64,000 nt of DNA. It comes from Bacteroidaceae bacterium (GTDB taxonomy: Bacteria > Bacteroidota > Bacteroidia > Bacteroidales > Bacteroidaceae). Within the stretch, counting starts at the first letter, position 1, and each line of letters begins with the position of its first letter. Positions 8,038 through 15,282 of the stretch are shown here, one piece after another. A program made the position numbers and the translations under genes. The stretch lies in the NCBI GenBank assembly GCA_016291905.1, contig JAEEZS010000019.1, positions 45,900 through 109,899 on the forward strand. Direction: 5' to 3'. The notes below the pieces were generated by a model, which saw nothing but the letters and a program-made list of their open reading frames with translations, did no database searches and had not been told where the DNA came from.

Positions 8038-8282
8038 AGCGCACCTCCTTCCTTCAGTTCCCGCTCGATGGCGAGGATGGCAGCCTTCAACGGCTGCAGG
8101 CAGGATAGGGGGAGGTTCTCGAGCTTCTGGACATCGACGACGGCGTCTTCGACTATCAGGTCGAATGTGACTGACGTGGATGTGTGCGACTGGCCGGCGA
8201 TGCTATACCTGTGCCAGCTGACTACGTAATCGACCTCGGGCGAAGGCAGTTCGTCGCATTCGATGGAAGAGACACGTCTCAT
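8034..8282 (-). CDS. Phage small protein, probable paralogue of the next gene
   Basis: The ATG at 8282, overlapping the upstream stop as ATGA, gives 82 aa starting MRRVSSIECDELPSPEVDY. The second half (SVTFDLIVEDAVVDVQKLENL, then a helix ending ERELKEGGAL) parallels the downstream 68-aa protein, so the pair may be a tandem duplication. The ribosome-binding site AGGAGGTG is present. A much longer reading frame extends upstream through the structured leader, but the coupled start is the better choice. No function can be assigned. Confidence 0.55.
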   Translation of the reverse strand: MRRVSSIECDELPSPEVDYVVSWHRYSIAGQSHTSTSVTFDLIVEDAVVDVQKLENLPLSCLQPLKAAILAIERELKEGGAL

Positions 8283-8545
8283 AGCGCACCTCCTATTCTC
8301 TCGGCAAGACCGAGGATGATGAGCAGCAGGGCGACGCCGGCATAGCAAGCCAGCACCTGGAGACGGGTGAACGCTTCGCCCGCCACACGGCTGTGCAGCG
8401 GGGCAGTGGCCCTGAGCCACGCCAGCAGACGATGAGCCGTCGCCTTGAAAGATTGTTTGACACTGGCCACCGTGTCGGTGACGTTTCTTCTCTCTTCTAC
8501 CGGAACTAAGGTGAATCCGGTAACCACCTTCAATGACTGTTGCAT
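8279..8545 (-). CDS. Small single-pass membrane protein, first gene of SD-coupled cassette
   Basis: The 88-aa protein starts MQQSLKVVTGFTLVPVEERR. A basic, soluble first half is followed by one hydrophobic segment near the C-terminus (LQVLACYAGVALLLIILGLA), so it likely sits in the inner membrane with its N-terminus inside. Small phage membrane proteins of this shape include holins, superinfection-exclusion proteins and membrane anchors. The start lies seven bases after the 3' arm of a 13-bp perfect inverted repeat in the leader, so access to the start may be controlled by RNA structure. Confidence 0.55.
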   Translation of the reverse strand: MQQSLKVVTGFTLVPVEERRNVTDTVASVKQSFKATAHRLLAWLRATAPLHSRVAGEAFTRLQVLACYAGVALLLIILGLAERIGGAL

Positions 8546-8788
8546 TGCTTGATTTGTTAGAGCAAGGCAGACAAAAAGAACGGCTGCCGATCCGTTGCTC
8601 TAACAAACCAAGACGGTGCCCTACGGCATCAGAAATTTGTTCGGATGGCAGCCGCCTCTGTTTCGTACAACACCATTTTCGTGACGTTACGAAAATGATC
8701 GAGGGCATAAAGAAAGCCCATTTCGTGATGGGCGTCTCTGCGACGCCGGAGGGACGGTGGCTGACCGTCTGGGTTTATTAGAGCGCTG
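8546..8788 (-). ncRNA. Structured 5' leader with alternative hairpins (candidate riboregulator)
   Basis: The transcript from the promoter at 8789-8796 would have an untranslated leader of about 235 bases. It contains at least five inverted repeats: 8753-8758/8764-8769, 8731-8736/8742-8747, 8716-8721/8728-8733 (sharing three bases with the previous one), 8674-8682/8689-8697, and a perfect 13-bp pair 8553-8565/8595-8607 right before the first start codon. Inside the last one, 8566-8570 pairs with 8584-8588. The strand at 8581-8594 can pair instead with 8642-8654 (13 bp, one bulge). The two foldings exclude each other, as in attenuators. Confidence 0.5.
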
Positions 8789-8796
8789 CAAAGGTA
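8789..8796 (-). promoter_or_regulatory. Bacteroidota -7 promoter element for the coupled cassette
   Basis: The minus strand reads TACCTTTG followed by CAGCG, a full match to TAnnTTTG. It lies about 245 bases before the first start codon of the coupled small-gene cassette. Confidence 0.6.
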
Positions 8797-8870
8797 AGGC
8801 ATATTTATTAACTAACCAAGGAAATCAGCGGAAATTTGAGGGGAATTTCCCTAAATATGCTGCACAACAT

Positions 8871-8903
8871 AAAAAGGCCCCCGGCGCTGTGGGCGTCGGA
8901 GGC
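8871..8903 (-). terminator. Rho-independent terminator after the 87-aa gene
   Basis: On the minus strand an 11-base stem (8893-8903 with 8877-8887, one mismatch and one G-U pair) with a five-base loop is followed by TTTTTA. It sits 27 bases after the stop codon at 8930 and separates that gene from the promoter of the next cassette. Confidence 0.75.
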
Positions 8904-8929
8904 TCCTCCCATAGTCTTTGAATTGATTG

Positions 8930-9193
8930 TTATTGGTTCTCTACCTCAACTTCGTTTATCTCCAAGCCATGCACGAAGTCCCAATCAGTGTAGTCAAAGC
9001 ACTTCCCATTGTCATATAAAGGAGAAATACAGCTATACCCGTCTGTGTCGTTTTTCACGACAGATGCTCTTAAATCAGACAAAGCCTCTAACGCTCGTTC
9101 AAGCGTCGTGTATGCCTTTCCTTCAATATGGCTTTTCACCATTTCTCCGCTTCTATCGGAAAAGGTATCAATAATCACATAAAAAGTTCCCAT
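8930..9193 (-). CDS. Phage small protein of unknown function
   Basis: The 87-aa protein starts MGTFYVIIDTFSDRSGEMVK. It has a strand-helix pattern: YVIIDTF, then TTLERALEALSDLRASVV, then an acidic end (DWDFVHGLEINEVEVENQ). The net charge is clearly negative, so an anti-host or DNA-mimic role is possible but unproven. A terminator follows it. It ends a three-gene run with the 62-aa and 66-aa genes upstream. Confidence 0.5.
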   Translation of the reverse strand: MGTFYVIIDTFSDRSGEMVKSHIEGKAYTTLERALEALSDLRASVVKNDTDGYSCISPLYDNGKCFDYTDWDFVHGLEINEVEVENQ

Positions 9194-9223
9194 GGTCGAA
9201 GTTTGCTATAGTTTGGAACAATG

Positions 9224-9412
9224 TCAACCCTGCATCTGAGCAACAGCCTCTTGAAGTTCCTCTTTGTGAGCGTCACGAAACTCAAACATGTGAACCATCA
9301 GTTCACAAAACTCGACGCGAGTGAGAAACGTAACCGACTGCTGATTGTCAGTCACGAACCCTACCGCGATACGATCACGGCTCAGCTTTACGATAGATGA
9401 TGTTGTTTTCAT
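9224..9412 (-). CDS. Phage small protein of unknown function
   Basis: The 62-aa protein starts MKTTSSIVKLSRDRIAVGFV. The first half is beta-like (AVGFVTDNQQSVTFLTRVEF) and the second is an acidic helix (HKEELQEAVAQMQG). It lies 28 bases after the 66-aa gene and 30 bases before the 87-aa gene in the same direction. No family recognised. Confidence 0.45.
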   Translation of the reverse strand: MKTTSSIVKLSRDRIAVGFVTDNQQSVTFLTRVEFCELMVHMFEFRDAHKEELQEAVAQMQG

Positions 9413-9440
9413 GTTGTTTATTGGATAAAATCCTTTCCAT

Positions 9441-9641
9441 TCAGTCCTCCTTGAATGTATCTAAACTTCTAATGTAGTCAGCTGCAGCCAGTATCGTGAC
9501 AGGGTTCAACATGCCATCAAACATCAATGTCTGACCTTCGCGTGCATAAACGTCGGAAGAAAAAAAGCGTTCTTCGAGTTCTTGCATTTGCTCCTCTGTC
9601 AGTATGGTACGAGCATACTTGTTTTGTTCTTCTCCTGTCAT
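9441..9641 (-). CDS. Phage small acidic protein of unknown function
   Basis: I start at the ATG at 9641 (66 aa, MTGEEQNKYARTILTEEQMQ) because a TATCTTTG promoter element lies at 9658-9665, too close for the longer upstream start at 9728. The protein is acidic and mostly helical, with LEERFFSSDVYAREGQTLMF in the middle. It is the first gene of a three-gene unit that ends at the terminator at 8871-8903. Confidence 0.5.
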   Translation of the reverse strand: MTGEEQNKYARTILTEEQMQELEERFFSSDVYAREGQTLMFDGMLNPVTILAAADYIRSLDTFKED

Positions 9642-9657
9642 AACTTTTATTTTTGGG

Positions 9658-9665
9658 CAAAGATA
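9658..9665 (-). promoter_or_regulatory. Bacteroidota -7 promoter element
   Basis: The minus strand reads TATCTTTG, followed by CCC, about 17 bases before the start codon at 9641. The leader would therefore be very short. Confidence 0.6.
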
Positions 9666-9751
9666 CGGTTTATTTACTTCCTGACAATAGAGGATGCGAG
9701 AAAAACGGCGCATTTTTAACATTTCCAACCGTCAACGGGAATAAAAGAGGT

Positions 9752-9784
9752 GCCCTGCAGTACACAAAAATGATACTGCAGGGC
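9752..9784 (-). terminator. Hairpin element, copy 1 (terminator-like)
   Basis: A perfect 11-base stem (9752-9762 with 9774-9784, core CTGCAGTA) encloses an 11-base A-rich loop. On the minus strand it is followed by a weaker T-rich run (CTCTTTTA). A nearly identical element lies 169 bases to the right. Between the two (9785-9920) no gene is supported, but a TACCTTCG sequence at 9861-9868 on the minus strand could start a short RNA ending here. Confidence 0.5.
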
Positions 9785-9920
9785 GGGGAAGGTGGGCGAG
9801 GTCCTCTAACTCTCACGGCCTCAGACACGGTAGGAGCGGCCTCAAAGCTGAACGCAGTGCGAAGGTAGCTGCTTCGCGAGAAAGCGGAAAGGACATTTTA
9901 CCACCTTTTTGACTAAAAAA

Positions 9921-9953
9921 GCCCCGCAGTACAAAAAAATGATACTGCAGGGC
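9921..9953 (-). terminator. Rho-independent terminator, copy 2 of the hairpin element
   Basis: The arms 9921-9931 and 9943-9953 pair with one mismatch around a loop of A residues. On the minus strand the stem is followed by six T residues (9915-9920), so this is a good terminator for the unit whose last gene ends at 10038. The loop and right arm match copy 1 almost base for base. Confidence 0.65.
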
Positions 9954-10037
9954 AAGCCCGTGCTGTTGCGGGATGTCACCGGTTTAAGGCCTTCACGCGG
10001 GGATTCCGCTCCGTTGGCACTGGTATAGAGAGAGGGA

Positions 10038-10394
10038 TTACGTGTTGCCTCGGGAAACGATGTCCCGGACTCTCGGCCCATTGACTTTCTCCATCTCCGA
10101 GAAATACGGGGCAAATACTCCGTTCAGGTTTCCGTCGTGAATGCAGACGAACATTGTGCCAAGGATGACGTGCGACGTGAACTTCTTACCAAGCTCTTTA
10201 CACAGCAGAAGGATGCAGTAGCGGAAATAGCCCTCGTCAAGGTCAGGACTACTTTGCCGGTGGAACAACCGATAGTCCTCCATGAGCTCACCCAACGACC
10301 AGACCCTGCCCAGATGGCCATCCATGGAAACCCATTCCTTCAGCCATGCCCGAACACGGTCCATCAGCCCCCAGCCTCCTCTGATCCCTTTCAT
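10038..10394 (-). CDS. Phage protein of unknown function
   Basis: The ATG at 10394 overlaps the upstream stop as ATGA and gives 118 aa starting MKGIRGGWGLMDRVRAWLKE. The protein is helical; residues about 25-60 (LGRVWSLGELMEDYRLFHRQ) and 60-90 (YFRYCILLLCKELGKKF) could form a helical bundle or winged helix. The C-terminal part is basic (EKVNGPRVRDIVSRGNT). It ends an early-gene run that starts beyond 11.5 kb. No family recognised. Confidence 0.5.
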   Translation of the reverse strand: MKGIRGGWGLMDRVRAWLKEWVSMDGHLGRVWSLGELMEDYRLFHRQSSPDLDEGYFRYCILLLCKELGKKFTSHVILGTMFVCIHDGNLNGVFAPYFSEMEKVNGPRVRDIVSRGNT

Positions 10395-10678
10395 ACGCTT
10401 GTTCCTCGGGAGGGTTGGACTTTTCCTGGAACGCATGCCCTATTCTCCCAGATATCCTCCTTACGCCCGTCAGAATAGATGCGGTAGAGGGATTCCCAGC
10501 GATAGAGGCTCTCGTTGTAACACTGGACGGTGATGCCAATCTCGGGATGGCCAAACTTCTCGGCCGTTCGCTTGGCATGCTGCAACGCCGTTGTCTCGGC
10601 TTCGGTCATGGTCATCTCAGCGGGCTTGGTGTCGAGAGCTCCGCCGTAGATGAAGATAAAAAGATGTTTCAGTTCCAT
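10391..10678 (-). CDS. Phage small protein of unknown function
   Basis: The 95-aa protein starts MELKHLFIFIYGGALDTKPA. A hydrophobic first strand is followed by a helix (TEAETTALQHAKRTAEKFG) and a beta hairpin (IGITVQCYNESLYRWESLYR), giving an alpha/beta fold. The neighbouring genes are joined by an ATGA overlap downstream and a three-base gap upstream. No family recognised. Confidence 0.5.
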   Translation of the reverse strand: MELKHLFIFIYGGALDTKPAEMTMTEAETTALQHAKRTAEKFGHPEIGITVQCYNESLYRWESLYRIYSDGRKEDIWENRACVPGKVQPSRGTSV

Positions 10679-10681
10679 AGG

Positions 10682-11014
10682 TCAGGAGTTTTGAAGGTCA
10701 GACTCGTACCACACTTCACAAAGGAAGCGGTACTTCTCAGGCAGGTAGCTGGTGCCGACGACAACGGCTATTCCGGCCACTGCCAGCTGATAGAGGCGGG
10801 CCACAAGCTCGGTGCTGTGGCGGAAGTCGAGGAAGTCGGCCAGCACGAAGTAGGGGTCGGTGGCAAGCACGCCCTCATCCACGACGGGGACGATAATCTT
10901 GCGGGCATCGCTCCTGGTGCGGGCAAAACCGAGACGTACGGCCAGCGCTGCCGTCAATATGCGCCGCCGTGCAGGGTCAGCGCAGAACACGACTTGAATC
11001 TTGCGGGGTTTCAT
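10682..11014 (-). CDS. Phage small protein of unknown function
   Basis: The 110-aa protein starts MKPRKIQVVFCADPARRRIL. It is basic at the N-terminus and has alternating helices and strands (ILTAALAVRLGFARTRSDAR, ELVARLYQLAVAGIAVVVGT). The start overlaps the 65-aa gene as ATGA. It lies in the early-gene run downstream of the primase-helicase, where replication accessories and anti-host proteins are common; nothing more specific is visible. Confidence 0.5.
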   Translation of the reverse strand: MKPRKIQVVFCADPARRRILTAALAVRLGFARTRSDARKIIVPVVDEGVLATDPYFVLADFLDFRHSTELVARLYQLAVAGIAVVVGTSYLPEKYRFLCEVWYESDLQNS

Positions 11015-11208
11015 AGGGGCTTATTTTCGATAATGGCTCGGCAAGCGGATTTCCAGCTGAGTTCGTTCGAGGCATTGGTGCAGCCTATCCATTGGCGGGC
11101 AGGGTTGAACACATTGTACTGTGGCCAGAGGTCGGTAAAGTCGGCTACAACGACGTGGTCCTTGTAGCGATAGACTATCTGATGAAAAAGGTCGATGGTA
11201 TATGTCAT
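11011..11208 (-). CDS. Phage small protein of unknown function
   Basis: The ATG at 11208 gives 65 aa starting MTYTIDLFHQIVYRYKDHVV and avoids a long overlap with the gene before it, which ends at 11211. The protein has a two-strand start and a Trp-rich middle (DLWPQYNVFNPARQW). It reads like a small single-domain protein, perhaps a partner for a neighbour. No family recognised. Confidence 0.45.
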   Translation of the reverse strand: MTYTIDLFHQIVYRYKDHVVVADFTDLWPQYNVFNPARQWIGCTNASNELSWKSACRAIIENKPL

Positions 11209-11210
11209 AA

Positions 11211-11534
11211 CTATACGGCGAGGGTTTTGCGGATTCCGGAATAGTCGGGAAGCATGGTATAGAGGACGAACTTGTCGGTCTTCTTGTCCCTTCTGCTGGA
11301 TCTTGCATGACGTGACAGAAATGCCCGCCAGCAGAACCATTTGACGATAAGGTTGTACTGCCGAGGGAGCGAGGTGCATTCGGTGACGTACAACGTGCTG
11401 CCGACGGGAAGCGCCTCGAGGCGGGCATTGAGCATGCCGGTGAACTCCATGAAGCGGACCCTGTCGTACTTTACGAACAGTTCGAAGTCGCCCGGTTTGT
11501 CAAGCTGCCAACGTCTGAAGTCAGGTTGTGACAT
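11211..11534 (-). CDS. Phage basic protein of unknown function
   Basis: The ATG at 11534 gives 107 aa starting MSQPDFRRWQLDKPGDFELF, with a 14-base overlap with the gene upstream. A segment LEALPVGSTLYVTECTSL precedes a basic region (FLSRHARSSRRDKKTDKFV), which suggests nucleic-acid contact. It ends two bases before the next start. No family recognised. Confidence 0.45.
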   Translation of the reverse strand: MSQPDFRRWQLDKPGDFELFVKYDRVRFMEFTGMLNARLEALPVGSTLYVTECTSLPRQYNLIVKWFCWRAFLSRHARSSRRDKKTDKFVLYTMLPDYSGIRKTLAV

Positions 11535-11805
11535 GAGAACGACTTTTGCGGTAGACCATGTTACAAGGCAGAGCTCCTTCTCCATGTATCTCCAGGAGAA
11601 GGCGGAGCGCACGGGTGCTGCACTTCATCCGGATACGTCCGTCCGAACGATTGACTTGCTGCCCGTGAGAGGCCATCATATTGTACAGCATGGAGGCGTC
11701 GGGCTCAGCGAAGTCCGAAAGTTCTACTTCATAGAGCAAAGGCTCGGAGGGGAGCGGGGAGGGGCTAACGGACGGCATGGGGACAGGGCTTAAAGTTAAG
11801 ACCAA
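11521..11805 (-). CDS. Phage small protein of unknown function
   Basis: The 94-aa reading starts MVLTLSPVPMPSVSPSPLPS; an ATG at 11778 would give 85 aa and removes part of the proline-rich start. The rest (YEVELSDFAEPDASMLYNMM, then a basic helix TRALRLLLEIHGEG) looks folded. It overlaps a possible 27-codon reading frame upstream and the next gene downstream. The real start is uncertain. Confidence 0.4.
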   Translation of the reverse strand: MVLTLSPVPMPSVSPSPLPSEPLLYEVELSDFAEPDASMLYNMMASHGQQVNRSDGRIRMKCSTRALRLLLEIHGEGALPCNMVYRKSRSHVTT

Positions 11806-11848
11806 GCTGGATGCGGATAGCGGGCTTCTTGTAGGGTTTCTTTTTCAT
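11765..11848 (-). CDS. Possible 27-aa basic peptide
   Basis: An ATG at 11848, 29 bases after the primase-helicase stop, opens 27 codons: MKKKPYKKPAIRIQLGLNFK and a short Cys-containing tail. It overlaps the start of the next gene. The basic opening resembles leader-like small peptides seen in Bacteroidales, but the frame is too short to judge from composition. Confidence 0.25.
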   Translation of the reverse strand: MKKKPYKKPAIRIQLGLNFKPCPHAVR

Positions 11849-11877
11849 GATTCATAATTGCAGTTAATAGTATAGGA

Positions 11878-14877
11878 CTAAAATGCTTCATCCGAGCTGG
11901 GCAGGCCGTCGGGTACATAGTCGAACGATGGCGGCTGGCCATCCTTTGTTCCGACCATGAAATATTCAACACCGCCCTTTTTGTAGTCGGTGACGGGACG
12001 GCCGTCACGGTCAAACTGGTAGGGCTTGCCCGTGGCGGGGTCGTACATGTTGGGATTGAACACCCAGCCGTAGAACTCGCAGGCTTTCCTGAAGCGTTTC
12101 TTGAAAAGCGTCGGCGATGTGTTCATCTCTGTCTTCTTGCGGCACTGTTCCTGGAGCTCGCTGCGTGGCAGCAGCACATTGAAACGGCCCGGGTCACTGA
12201 AGTACTCTGAGAACCACTGCAGGAAGCCTTCAGTAATCTCCTGACGGAGGCGACGATGCTCAGCCCTGTCGCCAGGTGCCTGCACGACGCCATAGGTGAG
12301 ATATAGCTGGACGCACTGGGCAACGAGGTTCCATGTCAGCGACCACTGCAGGAACTCCCATTCCGTGAAGAACTGACAGCCGAAATCATCGACAGGCTTA
12401 TGCGTCTCGTTGTAGTAGTCGGAGAACAGGATTATCCACTGGCGGTCACGGAACGACGAACCGCTGCCAGCCACGGCATGGTTGGTGGGGATGTAGATCT
12501 TCGGCGAACGCTCGAAAGGCATGGTGATACGCTCACCGCCTTTATGGTTCACCATCCAGTCGCCCGTGATGAGCGGGAAGAGCATCTCGAAGTCGAAGTT
12601 CTGCTTCACGTCATCGATGAACACCAGGCGCGTCTTCTCGGTGATGGCATCCCAGATGAACTGGTCGTCGAGCAGCTTGTCCTTTTTGCCGCCGATGTAG
12701 GCGGTGTCCTTCACGCGGCGCATCAGCTCACCCACAAGGCTCTTGCCGCTTCGTCCGTTACTCTCTCCTACCTCACTCTGCTTGCCGTCCATGGCAATAA
12801 CCGCACGGGTGACACCGGCATCCTTGACATCCATGGCCATATAGCCGATGGTACAGAGCTTCGACAGAAGGTGCTGCGCCATCTCGGCCTTCTCATTGGC
12901 ATCAGTCTGGCCGTTCTCGTCCTTGCGCCAAGAGAAGTTGGACGTGTTCTCGAGAAACCGCAGGAAATTGCACATCTCACCCACAGGGGTGATGGAATAG
13001 GTGTAGTGTCCGCTCTCGTCCAAATCAAAGTCCACGAGCGACGTGTAGCGCACCACGTCGATATCCCGACGTGAGTCAGCCCACACGTCATGGGTAAGCA
13101 TGTTGTATTTCATCTCCTCGATGCCGCTGCGCGTGACACGCCAGAATACATCGCGGAAGTAGAAGTACTGGCAGTCGCGCGACGGCTGGAGAAAGTTCGG
13201 CTTCAGCTCCTTCAGCATACTCAGCTTGTCCGGGCCGAGATACTGGACACTTCCCTTCAGCAGCATCTCCAGTACCATCTTGCCGCAGTTGTCCTCAGCG
13301 AAGTTCACCAGGTAGTCGCGAACGTCGTAGGATTCGACAAAACTGACGAAGTGTTTCTCGACGAAGGCAAACCTGTAGGCGCTCTCGCTGATACGGTAAC
13401 GACCAAAGCCATGACGCTGGAGGAAGTTCCTCGCATTGACATAACTGTACTGGCACTCGATACGCTCGTTGCCGTTGCGGTCGCACTTCGTGACCTCCTC
13501 CCAGAACTTCTCATCGTCATCGAACGCCTCCGCGAGAACAGCCTTACCGCCGTCGATGCGGTAGCGGTGGCCACGGAAGGTGAATTCAGGAAGAACCGAC
13601 AACTCCTGAAGGTGCATCTCCGCGAACGACTGTACATTGTCAAGACCCCACAGCCGCATGAGTTGGGCGTCCTTCATGGTGGAGACCTTGTCGACGTGGA
13701 CGTAAGTCCCTGTCATCACCTTCTGCGTCATAAGGTGATTGATGTCTTCAAGCAGGTCTTCCTCATGCCCCTTCAGCGTGTGAGCGAGGAGGTCGTCAAT
13801 ACCTTTGTCTCCGTTGTGGCTGATGGTGTGACCGACGTAGATCTCCACGTTCAGGTCGTAGGCCTCAAGTCCACGCATATAGTCCTTGAAGTTCTTGGCC
13901 GCATGGAAGAAGTTGTTGGGGCGCTTCTCTGCAGCTACGCTGACGCGAAGCCCCTTGCTCAGGTCGTTCCAGTCGGAGTCGAAGAGGAACACCACTTCCT
14001 GCACCTTGCACTTGCGTATGAAGTCAACGACGTCCTGAGGGAGGGCGCCATTGAAGCCAAGGTTCTGAATGCCGGAAATGCCAAAGGAGAGAATGCCGTG
14101 CTTGCAAGCTTTCTCGGCTTTCTTCTCTCCTTCCTGGATAAACAGACGGCTCACCTCCTCGCCGTTCTGATAGGCGGTGCGCAGACGCTGGGGAATATAG
14201 ACAGGCGTGCCCGCGCCGTAGGGCGACTTGTACTTGAAGCTGTTTCCCTCCTTGTCCTTGTGCGCCTCGGGGTATTGCCAGCGGACACGGTAGTACTCGG
14301 CCATCACGCCGGTACCGCGACGCTTATAGTCCTTGCGCTCATAGGTGACGGGCTTGCCCTCGAGGTCGTAGTATTCAATGATGGCATCGTCGCCTTCCAC
14401 AATCTCACCCTTGTCATTGACAGTGCCGGCGCGAAAGGTGCGAGCCGTGGGCTTCGTTGCTCCGTTGCCAAGGTCCACGGTGGCGGTGACATCCTTAAAG
14501 GTCAGACCACTCTCCTTCAGCATCCGCTCGCAGAAGGACTTCTTGCCCGCTTCGCCCATCGGTTTGGCTGGAGCCTGCTCCACTTCGCCGAGGTCGATAC
14601 CATATTTTACAGCTGTAGCTCGAAGGCCTTCCTCGTAAGCGTTGCCAGTGACGCGCTCAATAAGCGTGAAGACGTCATCCCCCTTGAATCCGCACGACTC
14701 ACACCGCCACAGCTGACGTCCTTCAGGTCTTACAGTCAGCTGTGCACTTCTGCAGACAGGGCAGCTGCCTACGTAGGCGCCGTGCTTCTTCGTCAGACTA
14801 ATGTAATCGCCAAGCAACTCAAGGGGATGCGACGTGGCCGCCTCGCGAATCTTCTCTATAACGCCATTCTCAATCAT
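11878..14877 (-). CDS. Phage primase-helicase: zinc ribbon, Toprim-like domain, SF3-type ATPase
   Basis: The 999-aa protein starts MIENGVIEKIREAATSHPLE. Residues 37-64 carry a zinc ribbon with cysteines 39, 42, 59 and 62 (CPVC and CESC), as in DnaG-type primases. Residues about 240-400 (RLFIQEGEKKAEKACKHGI, then VVFLFDSDWND) look like a Toprim fold. Residues about 690-850 form a superfamily-3-like ATPase: GESNGRSGKS Walker A near 703, RLVFIDDVKQN Walker B near 750, and KIYIPTNHAV as the sensor region. It would prime and unwind phage DNA. It lies at the head of the early genes. The start context GTGCGCTATGA repeats the end of the cassette's coupling sequence but lacks AGGAGG. Confidence 0.85.
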   Translation of the reverse strand: MIENGVIEKIREAATSHPLELLGDYISLTKKHGAYVGSCPVCRSAQLTVRPEGRQLWRCESCGFKGDDVFTLIERVTGNAYEEGLRATAVKYGIDLGEVEQAPAKPMGEAGKKSFCERMLKESGLTFKDVTATVDLGNGATKPTARTFRAGTVNDKGEIVEGDDAIIEYYDLEGKPVTYERKDYKRRGTGVMAEYYRVRWQYPEAHKDKEGNSFKYKSPYGAGTPVYIPQRLRTAYQNGEEVSRLFIQEGEKKAEKACKHGILSFGISGIQNLGFNGALPQDVVDFIRKCKVQEVVFLFDSDWNDLSKGLRVSVAAEKRPNNFFHAAKNFKDYMRGLEAYDLNVEIYVGHTISHNGDKGIDDLLAHTLKGHEEDLLEDINHLMTQKVMTGTYVHVDKVSTMKDAQLMRLWGLDNVQSFAEMHLQELSVLPEFTFRGHRYRIDGGKAVLAEAFDDDEKFWEEVTKCDRNGNERIECQYSYVNARNFLQRHGFGRYRISESAYRFAFVEKHFVSFVESYDVRDYLVNFAEDNCGKMVLEMLLKGSVQYLGPDKLSMLKELKPNFLQPSRDCQYFYFRDVFWRVTRSGIEEMKYNMLTHDVWADSRRDIDVVRYTSLVDFDLDESGHYTYSITPVGEMCNFLRFLENTSNFSWRKDENGQTDANEKAEMAQHLLSKLCTIGYMAMDVKDAGVTRAVIAMDGKQSEVGESNGRSGKSLVGELMRRVKDTAYIGGKKDKLLDDQFIWDAITEKTRLVFIDDVKQNFDFEMLFPLITGDWMVNHKGGERITMPFERSPKIYIPTNHAVAGSGSSFRDRQWIILFSDYYNETHKPVDDFGCQFFTEWEFLQWSLTWNLVAQCVQLYLTYGVVQAPGDRAEHRRLRQEITEGFLQWFSEYFSDPGRFNVLLPRSELQEQCRKKTEMNTSPTLFKKRFRKACEFYGWVFNPNMYDPATGKPYQFDRDGRPVTDYKKGGVEYFMVGTKDGQPPSFDYVPDGLPSSDEAF

Positions 14878-14923
14878 AGCGCACTACGCGAATTATTGTT
14901 TTTCAGATAGGGTTCTAAAATAA

Positions 14924-15121
14924 TCATACCAATCGGGTCACTCGAATGGTTCTCGAATCGCGAATTGTTTTGGTGCAATAGTAGCGACCGAGCTTCGTGC
15001 CCAGGATGGACGCTGTTGATTTTACCACGTCCATTCGTTCGATGGGGTATTCTGCTGATGCACCTATTCCCAGACCCTCCAAGACGGGCCGAATTGGCTG
15101 TTGACCATTGTTTTTTGCCAT
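14924..15121 (-). CDS. Small phage protein before the primase-helicase
   Basis: The ATG at 15121 gives 65 aa starting MAKNNGQQPIRPVLEGLGIG. A segment PIERMDVVKSTASILGTKLG is followed by a strand-like basic end (TIRDSRTIRVTRLV), consistent with DNA binding or oligomer formation. It is the first gene of the minus-strand early transcript, with TACATTTG at 15164-15171 upstream, and it is divergent from the HTH gene. A Cro-like or replication accessory role is possible but not shown. Confidence 0.5.
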   Translation of the reverse strand: MAKNNGQQPIRPVLEGLGIGASAEYPIERMDVVKSTASILGTKLGRYYCTKTIRDSRTIRVTRLV

Positions 15122-15163
15122 GATAATTTTGTAATGTAAAATAAACTTATTAACTTTCGGGTG

Positions 15164-15171
15164 CAAATGTA
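15164..15171 (-). promoter_or_regulatory. Bacteroidota -7 promoter element for the early genes
   Basis: The minus strand reads TACATTTG followed by CACCC, a match to TAnnTTTG, about 43 bases before the start at 15121. The 161-base divergent gap to the HTH gene at 15283 is AT-rich and is the natural place for repressor binding. Confidence 0.55.
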
Positions 15172-15282
15172 ACTATTTTCTTTACAAACTGCCAAGCAAA
15201 AAAAAGATTTTAACATTTCGAAGAAAGTTTTTCCCTTACAAAAAGGAATATGTTTAACCATACTTAAGTTTAATTTTACATT

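Noticed and set aside
8533..8781. 82-codon plus-strand frame across the structured leader
   Set aside because: It covers the hairpins and promoter of the minus-strand cassette. Its translation has no family and its start has no promoter.
13090..14910. 606-codon plus-strand open frame opposite the phage primase-helicase
   Set aside because: It runs along the full length of the 999-aa gene with its zinc ribbon, Toprim and ATPase motifs. Its own translation shows only low-complexity Leu/Val/Ala text with no family features.
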